Source: Atherix ibis (lineage: Eukaryota > Arthropoda > Insecta > Diptera > Athericidae). Taken from it: a stretch of DNA of 64,000 nucleotides. Positions 22,992-34,385 of this stretch are shown here, piece after piece; the first letter of the stretch is position 1; each line of letters starts with the position of its first letter. The stretch lies in assembly GCA_958298945.1 (NCBI GenBank), contig OY282609.1:43414954-43478953 (forward strand), read 5' to 3'. Under the pieces are notes generated by a model. That model was given only the letters and a program-made list of their open reading frames with translations. It did no database searches and was not told where the DNA came from. Made by a program: the position numbers and the translations under genes.

Positions 22992-24472
22992 GTGGTATTT
23001 TTCAAGAGGAATATTCAGTGGTATTTTTCTAGAGGAATATTCAGTGGTATTTTTCAAGAGGAATATTCAGTGGTATTTTTCAAGAGGAATAATCAGAGGT
23101 ATTTTACAAGAGCAATATACAATTGTATTTTTCAAGAGGAATATTCAGTGGTATTTTTCAAGTGGAATAGTCAGTGGTATTTTTCAAGTGGAATATTCAG
23201 TGGTATTTTTCAAGAGGAATATTCAGTGGTATTTTTCAAGAGGAATATTCAGTTGTAGTTTTTAAGAGGAATATTCAGTGGTATTTTTCAAGGAGAATAT
23301 TCAGTGGTATTTTTCAAGGGGAATATTCAGTGGTATTTTTCAAGAGGAATATTCGGTGGTATTTTTCAAGAGGAATAACCAGAGGTATTTTTCAAAAGCA
23401 ATATACAATTGTATTTTTCAAGAGGAATATTTAGTGGTATTTTTCAAGAGGAATATTCAGTGGTGTTTTTCAAGTGAAATATTCAGTGGTATTTTTCAAG
23501 AGGAATATTCAGTGGTATTTTTCAAGAGGAATTTTCAGTGGTATTTTTCAAGATGAATATTCAGCTGTATTTTTCAAGAGGAATATTCAGTGGTATTTTT
23601 CAAGAGGAATATTCAGTGGTATTTTTCAAGAGGAATATTCAGTGGTATTTTGCTGATCAAATATTCGGTGGTATTTGATCAAGAGGAATAATCAGAGGTA
23701 TTTTTTAAAAGCAATATTCAATTGTATTTTTCAAGAGAAATATTCAGTTGTATTTTTCAAGAGGAATATTCAGTGGTGTTTTTCAAGTGGAACATTCAGT
23801 GGTATTTTTCAAGAGGAATATTCAGTGGTATTTTTCAAGAGGAATATACAATTGTATTTTTCAAGAGGAATATTTAGTGGTATTTTTCAAGAGGAATATT
23901 CAGTGGTATTTTTCAAGTGGAATATTCAGTGGTATTTTTCAAGAGGAATTTTCAGTGGTATTTTTCAAGAGGAATATTCAGTTGTATTTTTCAAGAGGAA
24001 TATTCAGTGGTATTTTTCAAGAGGAATATTCAGTGGTATTTTTAAAGAGGAATATTCAGTGGTATTTTGCAAGAGGAATATTCGGTGGTATTTGATCAAG
24101 AGGAATAATAAGAGGTATTTTTTAAAAGCAATATTCAATTGTATTTTTCAAGAGAAATATTCAGTTGTATTTTTCAAGAGGAATATTCTGTGGTATTTTT
24201 CAAGTGGAATATTCAGTGGTATTTTTCAAGAGGAATATTCAGTGGTATTTTTCAAGTGGAATATTCAGTGGTATTTTTCAAGAGGAATATTCAAAGGCAT
24301 TTTTCAAGAGGAAAATTTAGTGGTATTTTTCTTTAGGAATATTCAGTGGTATTTTGCAAGAGGAATATTCAGTGGTATTTTTCAAGAGGAATATTCAGTG
24401 GTATTTTTCAAGAGGAATATTCAGTGGTATTTTTCAAGAGGAATATTCAGTGGTATTTTTCAAGAGGAATAG
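22992..24472 (+). repeat. 3.3-kb step block, copy 1
   Basis: This block recurs at 26349-27803, at offset 3357 bp for its left part and 3331 bp for its right part (one monomer fewer). It is also related to 20829-22.18 kb at 2163 and 2215 bp. Landmarks are TTTCTAGAGG, AATAGTCAGTGG, GTTGTAGTTTT, CAAGGAGAATATTC, the inverted repeat, and a TTCTTTAGG cassette near 24.33 kb of the type otherwise found in domain A. Each offset change is a whole number of monomers. Confidence 0.85.
23654..23681 (+). repeat. Perfect inverted repeat, copy 3
   Basis: TGATCAAAT arm at 23654-23662, 10-nt spacer, ATTTGATCA arm at 23673-23681. It lies 2163 bp downstream of copy 1, the same offset as its surrounding block, so it was carried there by block duplication and did not arise independently. 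Confidence 0.93.
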
Positions 24473-26348
24473 TCAGTAGTACTTTTCAAGAGGAATATTA
24501 AGTAGTATTTTTCAAGAGTAATATTCAGTGGTATTTTCAAGATGAATATTCAGTATTATTTTTCAAGAGGAATATTCAGAGGTATTTTTCAAGAGGAATA
24601 ATCAGTGGTATTTTTTAAGAGCAATATTCAGTGTTATTTTTCAAGAGGAATATTCAGTAGTATTTTTCAAGAGGAATATTCAGTTGTATTTTTTAAGAGG
24701 AATATTCAGTGATATTTTTCAAGAGTAGTATTCAGCGTTACTTTTCAAGATAAATATAGAGTGGTATTTTTTAAGATGAATATTCAGTGGTATTTTTCAA
24801 GAGGAATATTCAGTGGTATTTTTCAAGAAGAATATTCAGTGGTATTTTTGAAGAGGAATATTCGGTGGTATTTTTCAAGAGGAATAATCGGAGGTATTTT
24901 TCAAAAGCAATATACAATTGTATTTTTGAAAAGGAATATTCAGTGGTATTTTTCAAGAGGAATATTCAGTGGTATTTTTTAAGTGGAATATTCAATGGTA
25001 TCTTTCAAGAGGATTACTCAGTGGTATTTTTCAAGAAGAATATTCAGTGGTATTTTGCAAGAGGAATATTCGGTGGTATTTGATCAAGAGGAATAATAAG
25101 AGGTATTGTTTAAAAGCAATATTCAATTGCATTTTTGATGAGAAATATTCAGTTGTATTTTTCAAGAGGAATATTCAGTGGTATTTTTCAAGTGGAATAT
25201 TCAGTGGTATTTTTCAAGTGGAATATTCAGTGGTATTTTTCAAGAGAAATATTATGTGGTATTTTTCAAGAGGAATATTTAGTGGTATTTTTCAAGAGGA
25301 ATAATCAGTGGTATTTTTCAAGAGGAATATTCAGTGGTATTTTTCAAGAGAAATATTCAGTGGTATTTTTCAAGAGGAATATTCAGTGGTATTTTTCAAG
25401 TGGAGTATTCAGTGGTATTTTTCAAGAGGAATATTCAGTGGTATTTTGCAAGAGGAATATTCGATTGTATTTTTCAAGTGGAATATTCAGTGGTATTTTT
25501 CCAGAGGAATATTCAGTGGTATTTTTCAAGAGGAATATTCAGTGGTATTTTTCAAGAGGAATAATCAGAGGTATTTTACAAGAGCAATATACAATTGTAT
25601 TTTTCAAGAGGAATATTCAGTGGTATTTTTCAAGTGGAATATTCAGTGGTATTTTTCAAGAGGAATATTCACTGGTATTTTTCAAGAGGAATATTCAGTG
25701 GTATTTTTCAAGGGGAATATTCAGTGGTATTTTTTAAGGGGAATATTCAGTTGTATTTTTCAAGAGGAATATTCGGTGGTATTTTTCAAGAGGAATAACC
25801 AGAGGTATTTTTCAAAAGCAATATACAATTGTATTTTTCAAGAGGAATATTTAGTGGTATTTTTCAAGAGGAATATTCAGTGGTATTTTTCAAGTGGAAT
25901 ATTCAGTGGTATTTTTCTAGAGGAATATTCAGTGGTATTTTTCTAGAGGAATATTCAGTGGTATTTTTCAAGAGGAATATTCAGTGGTATTTTTCAAGAG
26001 GAATAATCAGAGGTATTTTACAAGAGCAATATACAATTGTATTTTTCAAGAGGAATATTCAGTGGTATTTTTCAAGTGGAATATACAGTGGTATTTTTCA
26101 AGAGAAATATTATGTGGTATTTTTCAAGAGGAATATTTAGTGGTGTTTTTTCAAGAGGAATAATCAGTGGTGTTTTTCAAGAGGAATATTCAGTGGTATT
26201 TTTCGAGATAAATATTCAGGGATATTTTTCAAGAGAAATATTCAGTGGTATTTTTCAAGTGGAGTATTCAGTGGTATTTTTCAAGAGAAATATTATGTGG
26301 TATTTTTCAAGAGGAATATTTAGTGGTATTTTTCAAGAGAAATAATCA

Positions 26349-27803
26349 GTGGTATTTTTCAAGAGGAATATTCAGTGGTATTTTTCTAGAGGAATATTCA
26401 GTGGTATTTTTCAAGAGGAATATTCAGTGGTATTTTTCAAGAGGAATAATCAGAGGTATTTTACAAGAGCAATATACAATTGTATTTTTCAAGAGGAATA
26501 TTCAGTGGTATTTTTCAAGTGGAATAGTCAGTGGTATTTTTCAAGAGGAATATTCAGTGGTATTTTTCAAGAGGAATATTCAGTGGTATTTTTCAAGAGG
26601 AATATTCAGTTGTAGTTTTCAAGAGGAATATTCAGTGGTATTTTTCAAGGAGAATATTCAGTGGTATTTTTCAAGCGGAATATTCAGTGGTATTTTTCAA
26701 GAGGAATATTCGGTGGTATTTTTCAAGAGGAATAACCAGAGGTATTTTTCAAAAGCAATATACAATTGTATTTTTCAAGAGGAATATTTAGTGGTATTTT
26801 TCAAGAGGAATATTCAGTGGTGTTTTTTAAGTGGAATATTCAGTGGTATTTTTCAAGAGGAATTTTCAGTGGTATTTTTCAAGAGGAATATTCAGCTGTA
26901 TTTTTCAAGAGGAATATTCAGTGGTATTTTTCAAGAGGAATATTCAGTGGTATTTTTCAAGAGGAATATTCAGTGGTATTTTGCTGATCAAATATTCGGT
27001 GGTATTTGATCAAGAGGAATAATCAGAGGTATTTTTTAAAAGCAATATTCAATTGTATTTTTCAAGAGAAATATTCAGTTGTATTTTTCAAGAGGAATAT
27101 TCAGTGGTGTTTTTCAAGTGGAATATTCAGTGGTATTTTTCAAGAGGAATATTCAGTGGTATTTTTCAAGAGGAATATACAATTGTATTTTTCAAGAGGA
27201 ATATTTAGTGGTATTTTTCAAGAGGAATATTCAGTTGTATTTTTCAAGTGGAATATTCAGTGGTATTTTTCAAGAGGAATTTTCAGTGGTATTTTTCAAG
27301 AGGAATATTCAGTTGTATTTTTCAAGAGGAATATTCAGTGGTATTTTTTAAGAGGAATATTCAGTGGTATTTTTAAAGAGGAATATTCAGTGGTATTTTG
27401 CAAGAAGAATATTCGGTGGTATTTGATCAAGAGGAATAATAAGAGTTATTTTTTAAAAGCAATATTCAATTGTATTTTTCAAGAGAAATATTCAGTTGTA
27501 TTTTTCAAGTGGAATATTCTGTGGTATTTTTCAAGTGGAATATTCAGTGGTATTTTTCAAGAGGAATATTCAGTGGTATTTTTCAAGTGGAATATTCAGT
27601 GGTATTTTTCAAGAGGAATATTCAAATGCATTTTTCAAGAGGAAAATTTAGTGGTATTTTTCTTTAGGAATTTTCAGTGGTATTTTGCAAGAGGAATATT
27701 CAGTGGTATTTTTCAAGAGGAATATTCAGTGGTATTTTTCAAGAGGAATATTCAGTGGTATTTTTCAAGAGGAATATTCAGTAGTATTTTTCAAGAGGAA
27801 TAG
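26349..27803 (+). repeat. 3.3-kb step block, copy 2
   Basis: This copy of 22992-24472 keeps the TTTCTAGAGG start, the AATAGTCAGTGG monomer, the inverted repeat and the TTCTTTAGG cassette (near 27661). Scattered substitutions separate the copies, for example CAAGCGGAATATTC near 26675 for CAAGGGGAATATTC, and AATGCATTTTTC near 27625 for AAGGCATTTTTC. Confidence 0.83.
26985..27012 (+). repeat. Perfect inverted repeat, copy 4
   Basis: TGATCAAAT arm at 26985-26993, ATTCGGTGGT spacer, ATTTGATCA arm at 27004-27012. It lies 3331 bp downstream of copy 3, in step with its block. I found no further copy to the right; later TTTGATCAAG sites (near 27427, 28490, 29479, 31507, 32520) keep the unconverted left side. 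Confidence 0.92.
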
Positions 27804-27819
27804 TCAGTAGTATTTTTCA

Positions 27820-28190
27820 AGAGGAATATTAAGTAGTATTTTTCAAGAGTAATATTCAGTGGTATTTTCAAGAGGAATATTCAGTATTATTTTTCAAGAG
27901 GAATTTTTAGTTGTATTTTTCAAGAGGAATATTCAGTGATATTTTTAAAGAGGTATATTCAGTAGTATTTTTCAAGAGGAATATTCAGAGGTATTTTTCA
28001 AGAGGAATAATCAGTGGTATTTTTTAAGAGCAATATTCAGTGTTATTTTTCAAGAGGAATATTCAGTAGTATTTTTCAAGAGGAATATTCAGTTGTATTT
28101 TTTAAGAGGAATATTCAGTGATATTTTTCAAGAGTAGTATTCAGCGTTACTTTTCAAGATAAATATAGAGTGGTATTTTTTAAGATGAAT
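27820..28190 (+). repeat. Domain A-type cassette inside domain C
   Basis: This stretch follows the same variant order as 9200-9570 in domain A: AATATTAAGTAG, AGTAATATTCAG, TGGTATTTTC with one T fewer, TCAGTATTATT, GAATTTTTAGTTG, a TTTTTAA(A/G)GAGGTATATTC unit, TTTTTTAAGAGCAATATTC, an AGCGTTA unit and TTTTTTAAGATGAATATTC. A more diverged version lies at 24.48-24.78 kb. Versions closer to the original are at about 4.03-4.40 and 6.16-6.53 kb. This shows shared ancestry across at least 18 kb of array. Confidence 0.82.
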
Positions 28191-28195
28191 ATTCA

Positions 28196-29200
28196 GTGGT
28201 ATTTTTCAAGAGGAATATTCAGTGGTATTTTCCAAGAAGAATATTGAGTGGTATTTTTGAAGAGGAATATTCGTTGGTATTTTTCAAGAGGAATAATCGG
28301 AGGTATTTTTCAAAAGCAATATACAATTGTATTTTTCAAAAGGAATATTCAGTGGTATTTTTCAAGAGGAATATTCAGTGGTATTTTTTAAGTGGAATAT
28401 TCAGTGGTATCTTTCAAGAGGATTACTCAGTGGTATTTTTCAAGAGGAATATTCAGTGGTATTTTGCAAGAGGAATATTCGGTGGTATTTGATCAAGAGG
28501 AATAATAAGAGGTATTGTTTAAAAGCAATTTTCAATTGCATTTTTGAAGAGAAATATTCAGTTGTATTTTTCAAGAGGAAAATTCAGTGGTATTTTTCAA
28601 GTGGAATATTCAGTGGTATTTTTCAAGTGGAATATTCAGTGGTATTTTTCAAGAGAAATATTATGTGGTATTTTTCAAGAGGAATATTTAGTGGTATTTT
28701 TCAAGAGGAATAATCAGTGGTATTTTTCAAGAGGAATATTAAGTGGTATTTTTCAAGAGAAATATTCAGTGGTATTTTTCAAGAGGAATATTCAGTGGTA
28801 TTTTTCAAGTGGAGTATTCAGTGGTATTTTTCAAGAGGAATATTCAGTGGTATTTTGCAAGAGGAATATTCGATTGTATTTTTCAAGTGGAATATTCAGT
28901 GGTATTTTTCCAGAGGAATATTCAGTGGTATTTTTCAAGAGGAATATTCAGTGGTATTTTTCAAGAGGAATAATCAGAGGTATTTTACAAGAGCAATATA
29001 CAATTGTATTTTTCAAGAGGAATATTCAGTGGTATTTTTCAAGAGGAATATTCACTGGTATTTTTCAAGAGGAATATTCAGTGGTATTTTTCAAGGAGAA
29101 TATTCAGTGGTATTTTTCAAGGGGAATATTCAGTGGTATTTTTCAAGAGGAATATTCGGTGGTATTTTTCAAGAGGAATAAGAAGAGGTATTTTTCAAAA
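28196..29200 (+). repeat. 3016-bp step block, copy 1
   Basis: This block matches 31212-32220 at exactly 3016 bp, which is 116 monomers. Landmarks are TTTTCCAAGAAGAATATT, AATAATCGGAGG, GATTACTCAGTGG, the TTTGATCAAG site near 28490 (31507 in copy 2) and TATTTTACAAGAGC. Further right the offset becomes 3043 bp, one monomer plus one base, where this copy has TATTTTTAAAAGC and fewer monomers. Confidence 0.85.
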
Positions 29201-31211
29201 GTAATATACAATTGTATTTTTCAAGAGGAATATTTAGTGGTATTTTTCAAGAGGAATATTCAGTGGTATTTTTCAAGTGGAATATTCAGTGATATTTTTC
29301 AAGAGGAGTATTCAGTGGTATTTTTCAAGAGGAATTTTCAGTCGTATTTTTCAAGAGGAATATTCAGCTGTATTTTTCAAGAGGAATATTCAGTGGTATT
29401 TTTCAAGAGGAATATTCAGTGGTATTTTTCAAGAGGAATATACAGTGGTATTTTGCAAGAGGAATATTCGGTGGTATTTGATCAAGAGGAATAATCAGAG
29501 GTATTTTTAAAAGCAATATTCAATTGTATTTTTCAAGAGAAATATTCAGTTGTATTTTTCAAGAGGAATATTCAGTGGTATTTTTCAAGGGGAATATTCA
29601 GTGGTATTTTTCAAGAGGAATATTCAGTGGTATTTTTCAAGAGGAATATTCGGTGGTATTTTTCAAGAGGAATAATCAGAGGTATTTTTCAAAAGCAATA
29701 TACAATTGTATTTTTCAAGAGGAATATTTAGTGGTATTTTTCAAGAGGAACATTCAGTGATATTTTTAAAGTGGTATATTCAGTGTTATTTTTTAAGAGG
29801 AATATTCAGTGGTATTTTTCAAGAAGAATATTCAGTAGTATTTCTCAAGAAAATTATTCAGTTGTATTTTTCAAGAGGAATATTCAGCGGTATTTTTCAA
29901 GAGGAATAATCAGTGGTATTTTTTAAAAGCCTTATTCAGTGGTATTTGTCAAGAGGAATATTCGGTGGTATTTTTCAAGAGTAATATTCAGTGGTATTTT
30001 TCGAGAGGAATATTTAGTGGTATTTTTCTAGAGGAATATTCAGTGTTAATTTTCAAGAGAAATATTCAGTGGTATTTTTCAAGATGAATATTCAGTGGTA
30101 TTTGTCAAGAGGAATATTCAGTAGTATTTTTCAAGAGGAATATTCAGTGGTATTTTCCAAGTGGAATATTTAATTGTATTTTTCAAAAGGAATATTCAGT
30201 AGTATTTTTCAAGTCGAATATTCAGTGGTATTTCTCAAGAGGAATATTCAGCGTTATTTTTCAAGAGAAATATTGGGTGATATATTTCAAGATGAATATT
30301 CAGTGGTATTTTTCAAGATGAATATTCAGTGGTATTTTTCAAGAGGAATATTCAGTGGTATTTTTCAAAAGGAATATTCAGTGGTATATTTCAAGAGGAA
30401 TATTCAGTGGTATTTTTCCAGAGAATTATTCAGTGGTTTTTTTCAAGAAGAATATTCAGTGATATTTTTTAAAAGCAATTTTCAGTTGTATTTTTCAAGC
30501 GGAATATTCAGTGGTATTTTTCAAGAGGAATATTCAGTGGTATTTTTCAAGTGGAATATTCAGTTGTATTTTTCAAGAGGAATATTCAGCGGTATTTTTC
30601 AAGAGGAATAATCAGTGGTATTTTTTAAAAGCAATATTCAGTGGTATTTTCAAGAGGAATATTCGGTGGTATTTTTCAAGAGGAATATTCAGTGGTATTT
30701 TTCGAGAGGAATATTCAGTGGTATTTTTCTAGAGGAATATTCAGTAGTAATTTTCAAGAGAAATATTCAGTGGTATTTTTCAAGCGGAATATTCAGTGGT
30801 GTTTTTCAAGAGGAATATTCGGTGGTATTTTCAAAGACGATTATTCAGTGGTATTTTTCAAGAGGATTATTCAGTGGTATTTGTCAAGAGGAATATTCAG
30901 TAGTATTTTTCAAGAGGAATATTCAGTGGTATTTTCCAAGAGGAATATTTAATGGTATTTTTCAAAAGGAATATTCAGTGGTATTTTTCAAGTCGAATAT
31001 TCAGTGGTATTTTTCAAGAGGAATATTCAGCGTTATTTTTCAAGAGAAATATTGGGTGATATATTTCAAGATGAATATTCAGTGGTATTTTTCAAGATGA
31101 ATATTCAGTGGTATTTTTCAAGAGGAATATTCAGTGGTATTTTTCAAAAGGAATATTCAGTGGTATTTTTCAAGAGGAATATTCAGTGGTATTTTTTAAG
31201 ATGAATATTCA

Positions 31212-32220
31212 GTGGTATTTTTCAAGAGGAATATTCAGTGGTATTTTCCAAGAAGAATATTCGGTGGTATTTTTGAAGAGGAATATTCGGTGGTATTTTT
31301 CAAGAGGAATAATCGGAGGTATTTTTCAAAAGCAATATACAATTGTATTTTTCAAAAGGAATATTCAGTGGTATTTTTCAAGAGGAATATTCAGTGGTAT
31401 TTTTTAAGTGGAATATTCAGTGGTATCTTTCAAGAGGATTACTCAGTGGTATTTTTCAAGAGGAATATTCAGTGGTATTTTGCAAGAGGAATATTCGGTG
31501 GTATTTGATCAAGAGGAATAATAAGAGGTATTGTTTAAAAGCAATATTCAATTGCATTTTTGAAGAGAAATATTCAGTTGTATTTTTCAAGAGGAATATT
31601 CAGTGGTATTTTTCAAGTGGAATATTCAGTGGTATTTTTCAAGTGGAATATTCAGTGGTATTTTTCAAGAGAAATATTATGTGGTATTTTTCAAGAGGAA
31701 TATTTAGTGGTATTTTTCAAGAGGAATAATCAGTGGTATTTTTCAAGAGGAATATTAAGTGGTATTTTTCAAGAGAAATATTCAGTGGTATTTTTCAAGA
31801 GGAATATTCAGTGGTATTTTTCAAGTGGAGTATTCAGTGGTATTTTTCAAGAGGAATATTCAGTGATATTTTGCAAGAGGAATATTCGATTGTATTTTTC
31901 AAGTGGAATATTCAGTGGTATTTTTCCAGAGGAATATTCAGTGGTATTTTTCAAGAGGAATATTCAGTGGTATTTTTCAAGAGGAAAAATCAGAGGTATT
32001 TTACAAGAGCAATATACAATTGTATTTTTCAAGAGGAATATTCAGTGGTATTTTTCAAGTGGAATATTCAGTGGTATTTTTCAAGAGGAATATTCAGTGG
32101 TATTTTTCAAGAGGAATATTCAGTGGTATTTTTCAAGGGGAATATTCAGTGGTATTTTTCAAGGGGAACATTCAGTGGTATTTTTCAAGAGGAATATTCG
32201 GTGGTATTTTTCAAGAGGAA
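31212..32220 (+). repeat. 3016-bp step block, copy 2
   Basis: This is the second copy of 28196-29200 and the third copy of the block that first appears at 24787 (offset 3409 to the first repetition). Visible differences include AGAGGAAAAATCAG near 31985 for AGAGGAATAATCAG, and GTGATATTTTGC near 31864 for GTGGTATTTTGC. The three copies together show a repeated step of about 3.0-3.4 kb. Confidence 0.83.
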
Positions 32221-34385
32221 TAACCAGAGGTATTTTTCAAAAGTAATATACAATTGTATTTTTCAAGAGGAATATTTAGTGGTATTTTTCAAGAGGAATA
32301 TTCAGTGGTATTTTTCAAGTGGAATATTCAGTGGTATTTTTCAAGAGGAGTATTCAGTGGTATTTTTCAAGAGGAATTTTCAGTCGTATTTTTCAAGAGG
32401 AATATTCAGCTGTATTTTTCAAGAGGAATATTCAGTGGTATTTTTCAAGAGGAATATTCAGTGGTATTTTTCAAGAGGAATATTCAGTGGTATTTTGCAA
32501 GAGGAATATTCGGTGGTATTTGATCAAGAGGAATAATCAGAGGTATTTTTTAAAAGCAATATTCAATTGTATTTTTCAAGAGAAATATTCAGTTGTATTT
32601 TTCAAGAGGAATATTCAGTGGTATTTTTCAAGGGGAATATTCAGTGGTATTTTTCAAGAGGAATATTCAGTGGTATTTTTCAAGAGGAATATTCGGTGGT
32701 ATTTTTCAAGAGGAATAATCAGAGGTATTTGTCAAAAGCAATATACAATTGTATTTTTCAAGAGGAATATTTAGTGGTATTTTTCAAGAGGAACATTCAG
32801 TGATATTTTTAAAGTGGTATATTCAGTGTTATTTTTTAAGAGGAATATTCAGTGGTATTTTTCAAGAAGAATATTCAGTAGTATTTCTCAAGAAAATTAT
32901 TCAGTTGTATTTTTCAAGAGGAATATTCAGCGGTATTTTTCAAGAGGAATAATCAGTGGTATTTTTTAAAAGCCTTATTCAGTGGTATTTGTCAAGAGGA
33001 ATATTCGGTGGTATTTTTCAAGATTAATATTCAGTGGTATTTTTCGAGAGGAATATTCAGTGGTATTTTTCTAGAGGAATATTCAGAGTTAATTTTCAAG
33101 AGAAATATTCAGTGGTATTTTTCAAGCGGAATATTCAGTGGTGTTTTTCAAGAGGAATATTCGGTGGTATTTTCAAAGAGAATTTTTCAGTGGTATTTTT
33201 CAAGAGGATTATTCAGTGGTATTTATCAAGAGGAATATTCAGTAGTATTTTTCAAGAGGAATATTCAGTGGTATTTTTTAAGTGGAATATTTAATGGTAT
33301 TTTTCAAAAGGAAAATTCAGTAGTATTTTTCAAGTCAAATATTCAGTGGTATTTTTCAAGAGGAATATTCAGCGTTATTTTTCAAGAGAAATATTGGGTG
33401 ATATATTTCAAGATGAATATTCAGTGGTATTTTTCAAGATGAATATTCAGTGGTATTTTTCAAGAGGAATATTCAGTGGTATTTTTCAAAAGGAATATTG
33501 AGTGGTATTTTTCAAGAGGAATATTCAGTGGTATTTTTCCAGAGGAATATTCAGTGGTTTTTTTCAAGAAGAATATTCAGTGATATTTTTTAAAAGCAAT
33601 TTTCAGTGGTATTTTTAAAGAGGAATATTCAGTGGTATTTTTCAAGAGGAATATTCAGTGGTATTTTTCAAGTGGAATATTCAGTGGTATTTTTCAAAAG
33701 GAATATTCAGTGGTATTTTTCAAGAGGAATATTCAGTGGTATTTTTTAAGAGGAATATTCAATGGTATTTTTCCAGAGGGATATTTAGTGGTTTTTTTCA
33801 AGAAGAATATTCAGTAGTATTTCTCAAGAAGATTATTCAGTTGTATTTTTCAAGAGGAATATTCAGCGGTATTTATCAAGAGGAATAATCAGTGGTATTT
33901 TTTAAAAGCAATATTCAGTGGTATTTTTCAAGAGGAATATTCGGTGGTATTTTTCAAGAGGAATATTCAGTGGTATTTTTCGAGAGGAATATTCAGTGGT
34001 ATTTTTCTAGAGGAATATTCAGTAGTAATTTTCAAGAGAAATATTCAGTGGTATTTTTCAAGCGGAATATTCAGTGGTGTTTTTCAAGAGGAATATTCGG
34101 TGGTATTTTCAAAGACGATTATTCAGTGGTATTTTTCAAGAGGATTATACAGTGGTATTTGTCAAGAGGAATATTCAGTAGTATTTTTCAAGAGGAATAT
34201 TCAGTGGTATTTTCCAAGAGGAATATTTAATGGTATTTTTCAAAAGGAATATTCAGTGGTATTTTTCAAGTCGAATATTCAGTGGAATTTTTCAAGAGGA
34301 ATATTCAGCGTTATTTCTCAAGAGAAATATTGGGTGATATATTTCAAGATGAATATTCAGTGGTATTTTTCAAGATGAATATTCA

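Larger units (their letters stand above)
11280..24470 (+). repeat. Satellite domain B (GAGATAAATATTC/TCTAGAGG/TGATCAAG variant block)
   Basis: This block is marked by TTTTTCGAGATAAATATTC, TTTTTCTAGAGG, AGTGGAGTATTC, AAATATTATGTGG, AATAACCAGAGG and TTTGATCAAGAGG monomers. The last type is 27 bp, and its TGATCA occurs at 12168, 14041, 14848, 15786, 17555, 18362, 19534, 20341 and 21513 among others. The spacing between these marks repeats (807 bp four times, 1172 bp twice, 1769 and 1873 bp), which shows the higher-order structure directly. Blocks from the right part of B recur in domain C. Confidence 0.8.
24470..33500 (+). repeat. Satellite domain C (mixed B-type and A-type blocks)
   Basis: The block from about 24.76 kb recurs at 28.17 kb (offset 3409) and 31.19 kb (offset 3016). 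Its marks are TTTGAAGAGGAATATTC, AATAATCGGAGG, GATTACTCAGTGG and TATTGTTTAAAAGC monomers. Between these copies lies a repeat of the late domain B block (26.35-27.80 kb) and an A-type cassette (27.82-28.19 kb). Variants with CTCAAGAAAATTATTC and AAAGCCTTATTC mark 29.8-30 kb and 32.9-33 kb. The domain is best seen as a mosaic of about 3.0-3.4-kb units. Confidence 0.75.

Noticed and set aside
21491..27012. TGATCAAAT inverted repeat as a transposon end, operator or terminator
   Set aside because: Both arms lie within recognisable satellite monomers with normal spacing, there is no inserted sequence or target-site duplication, and the copies move with their blocks.
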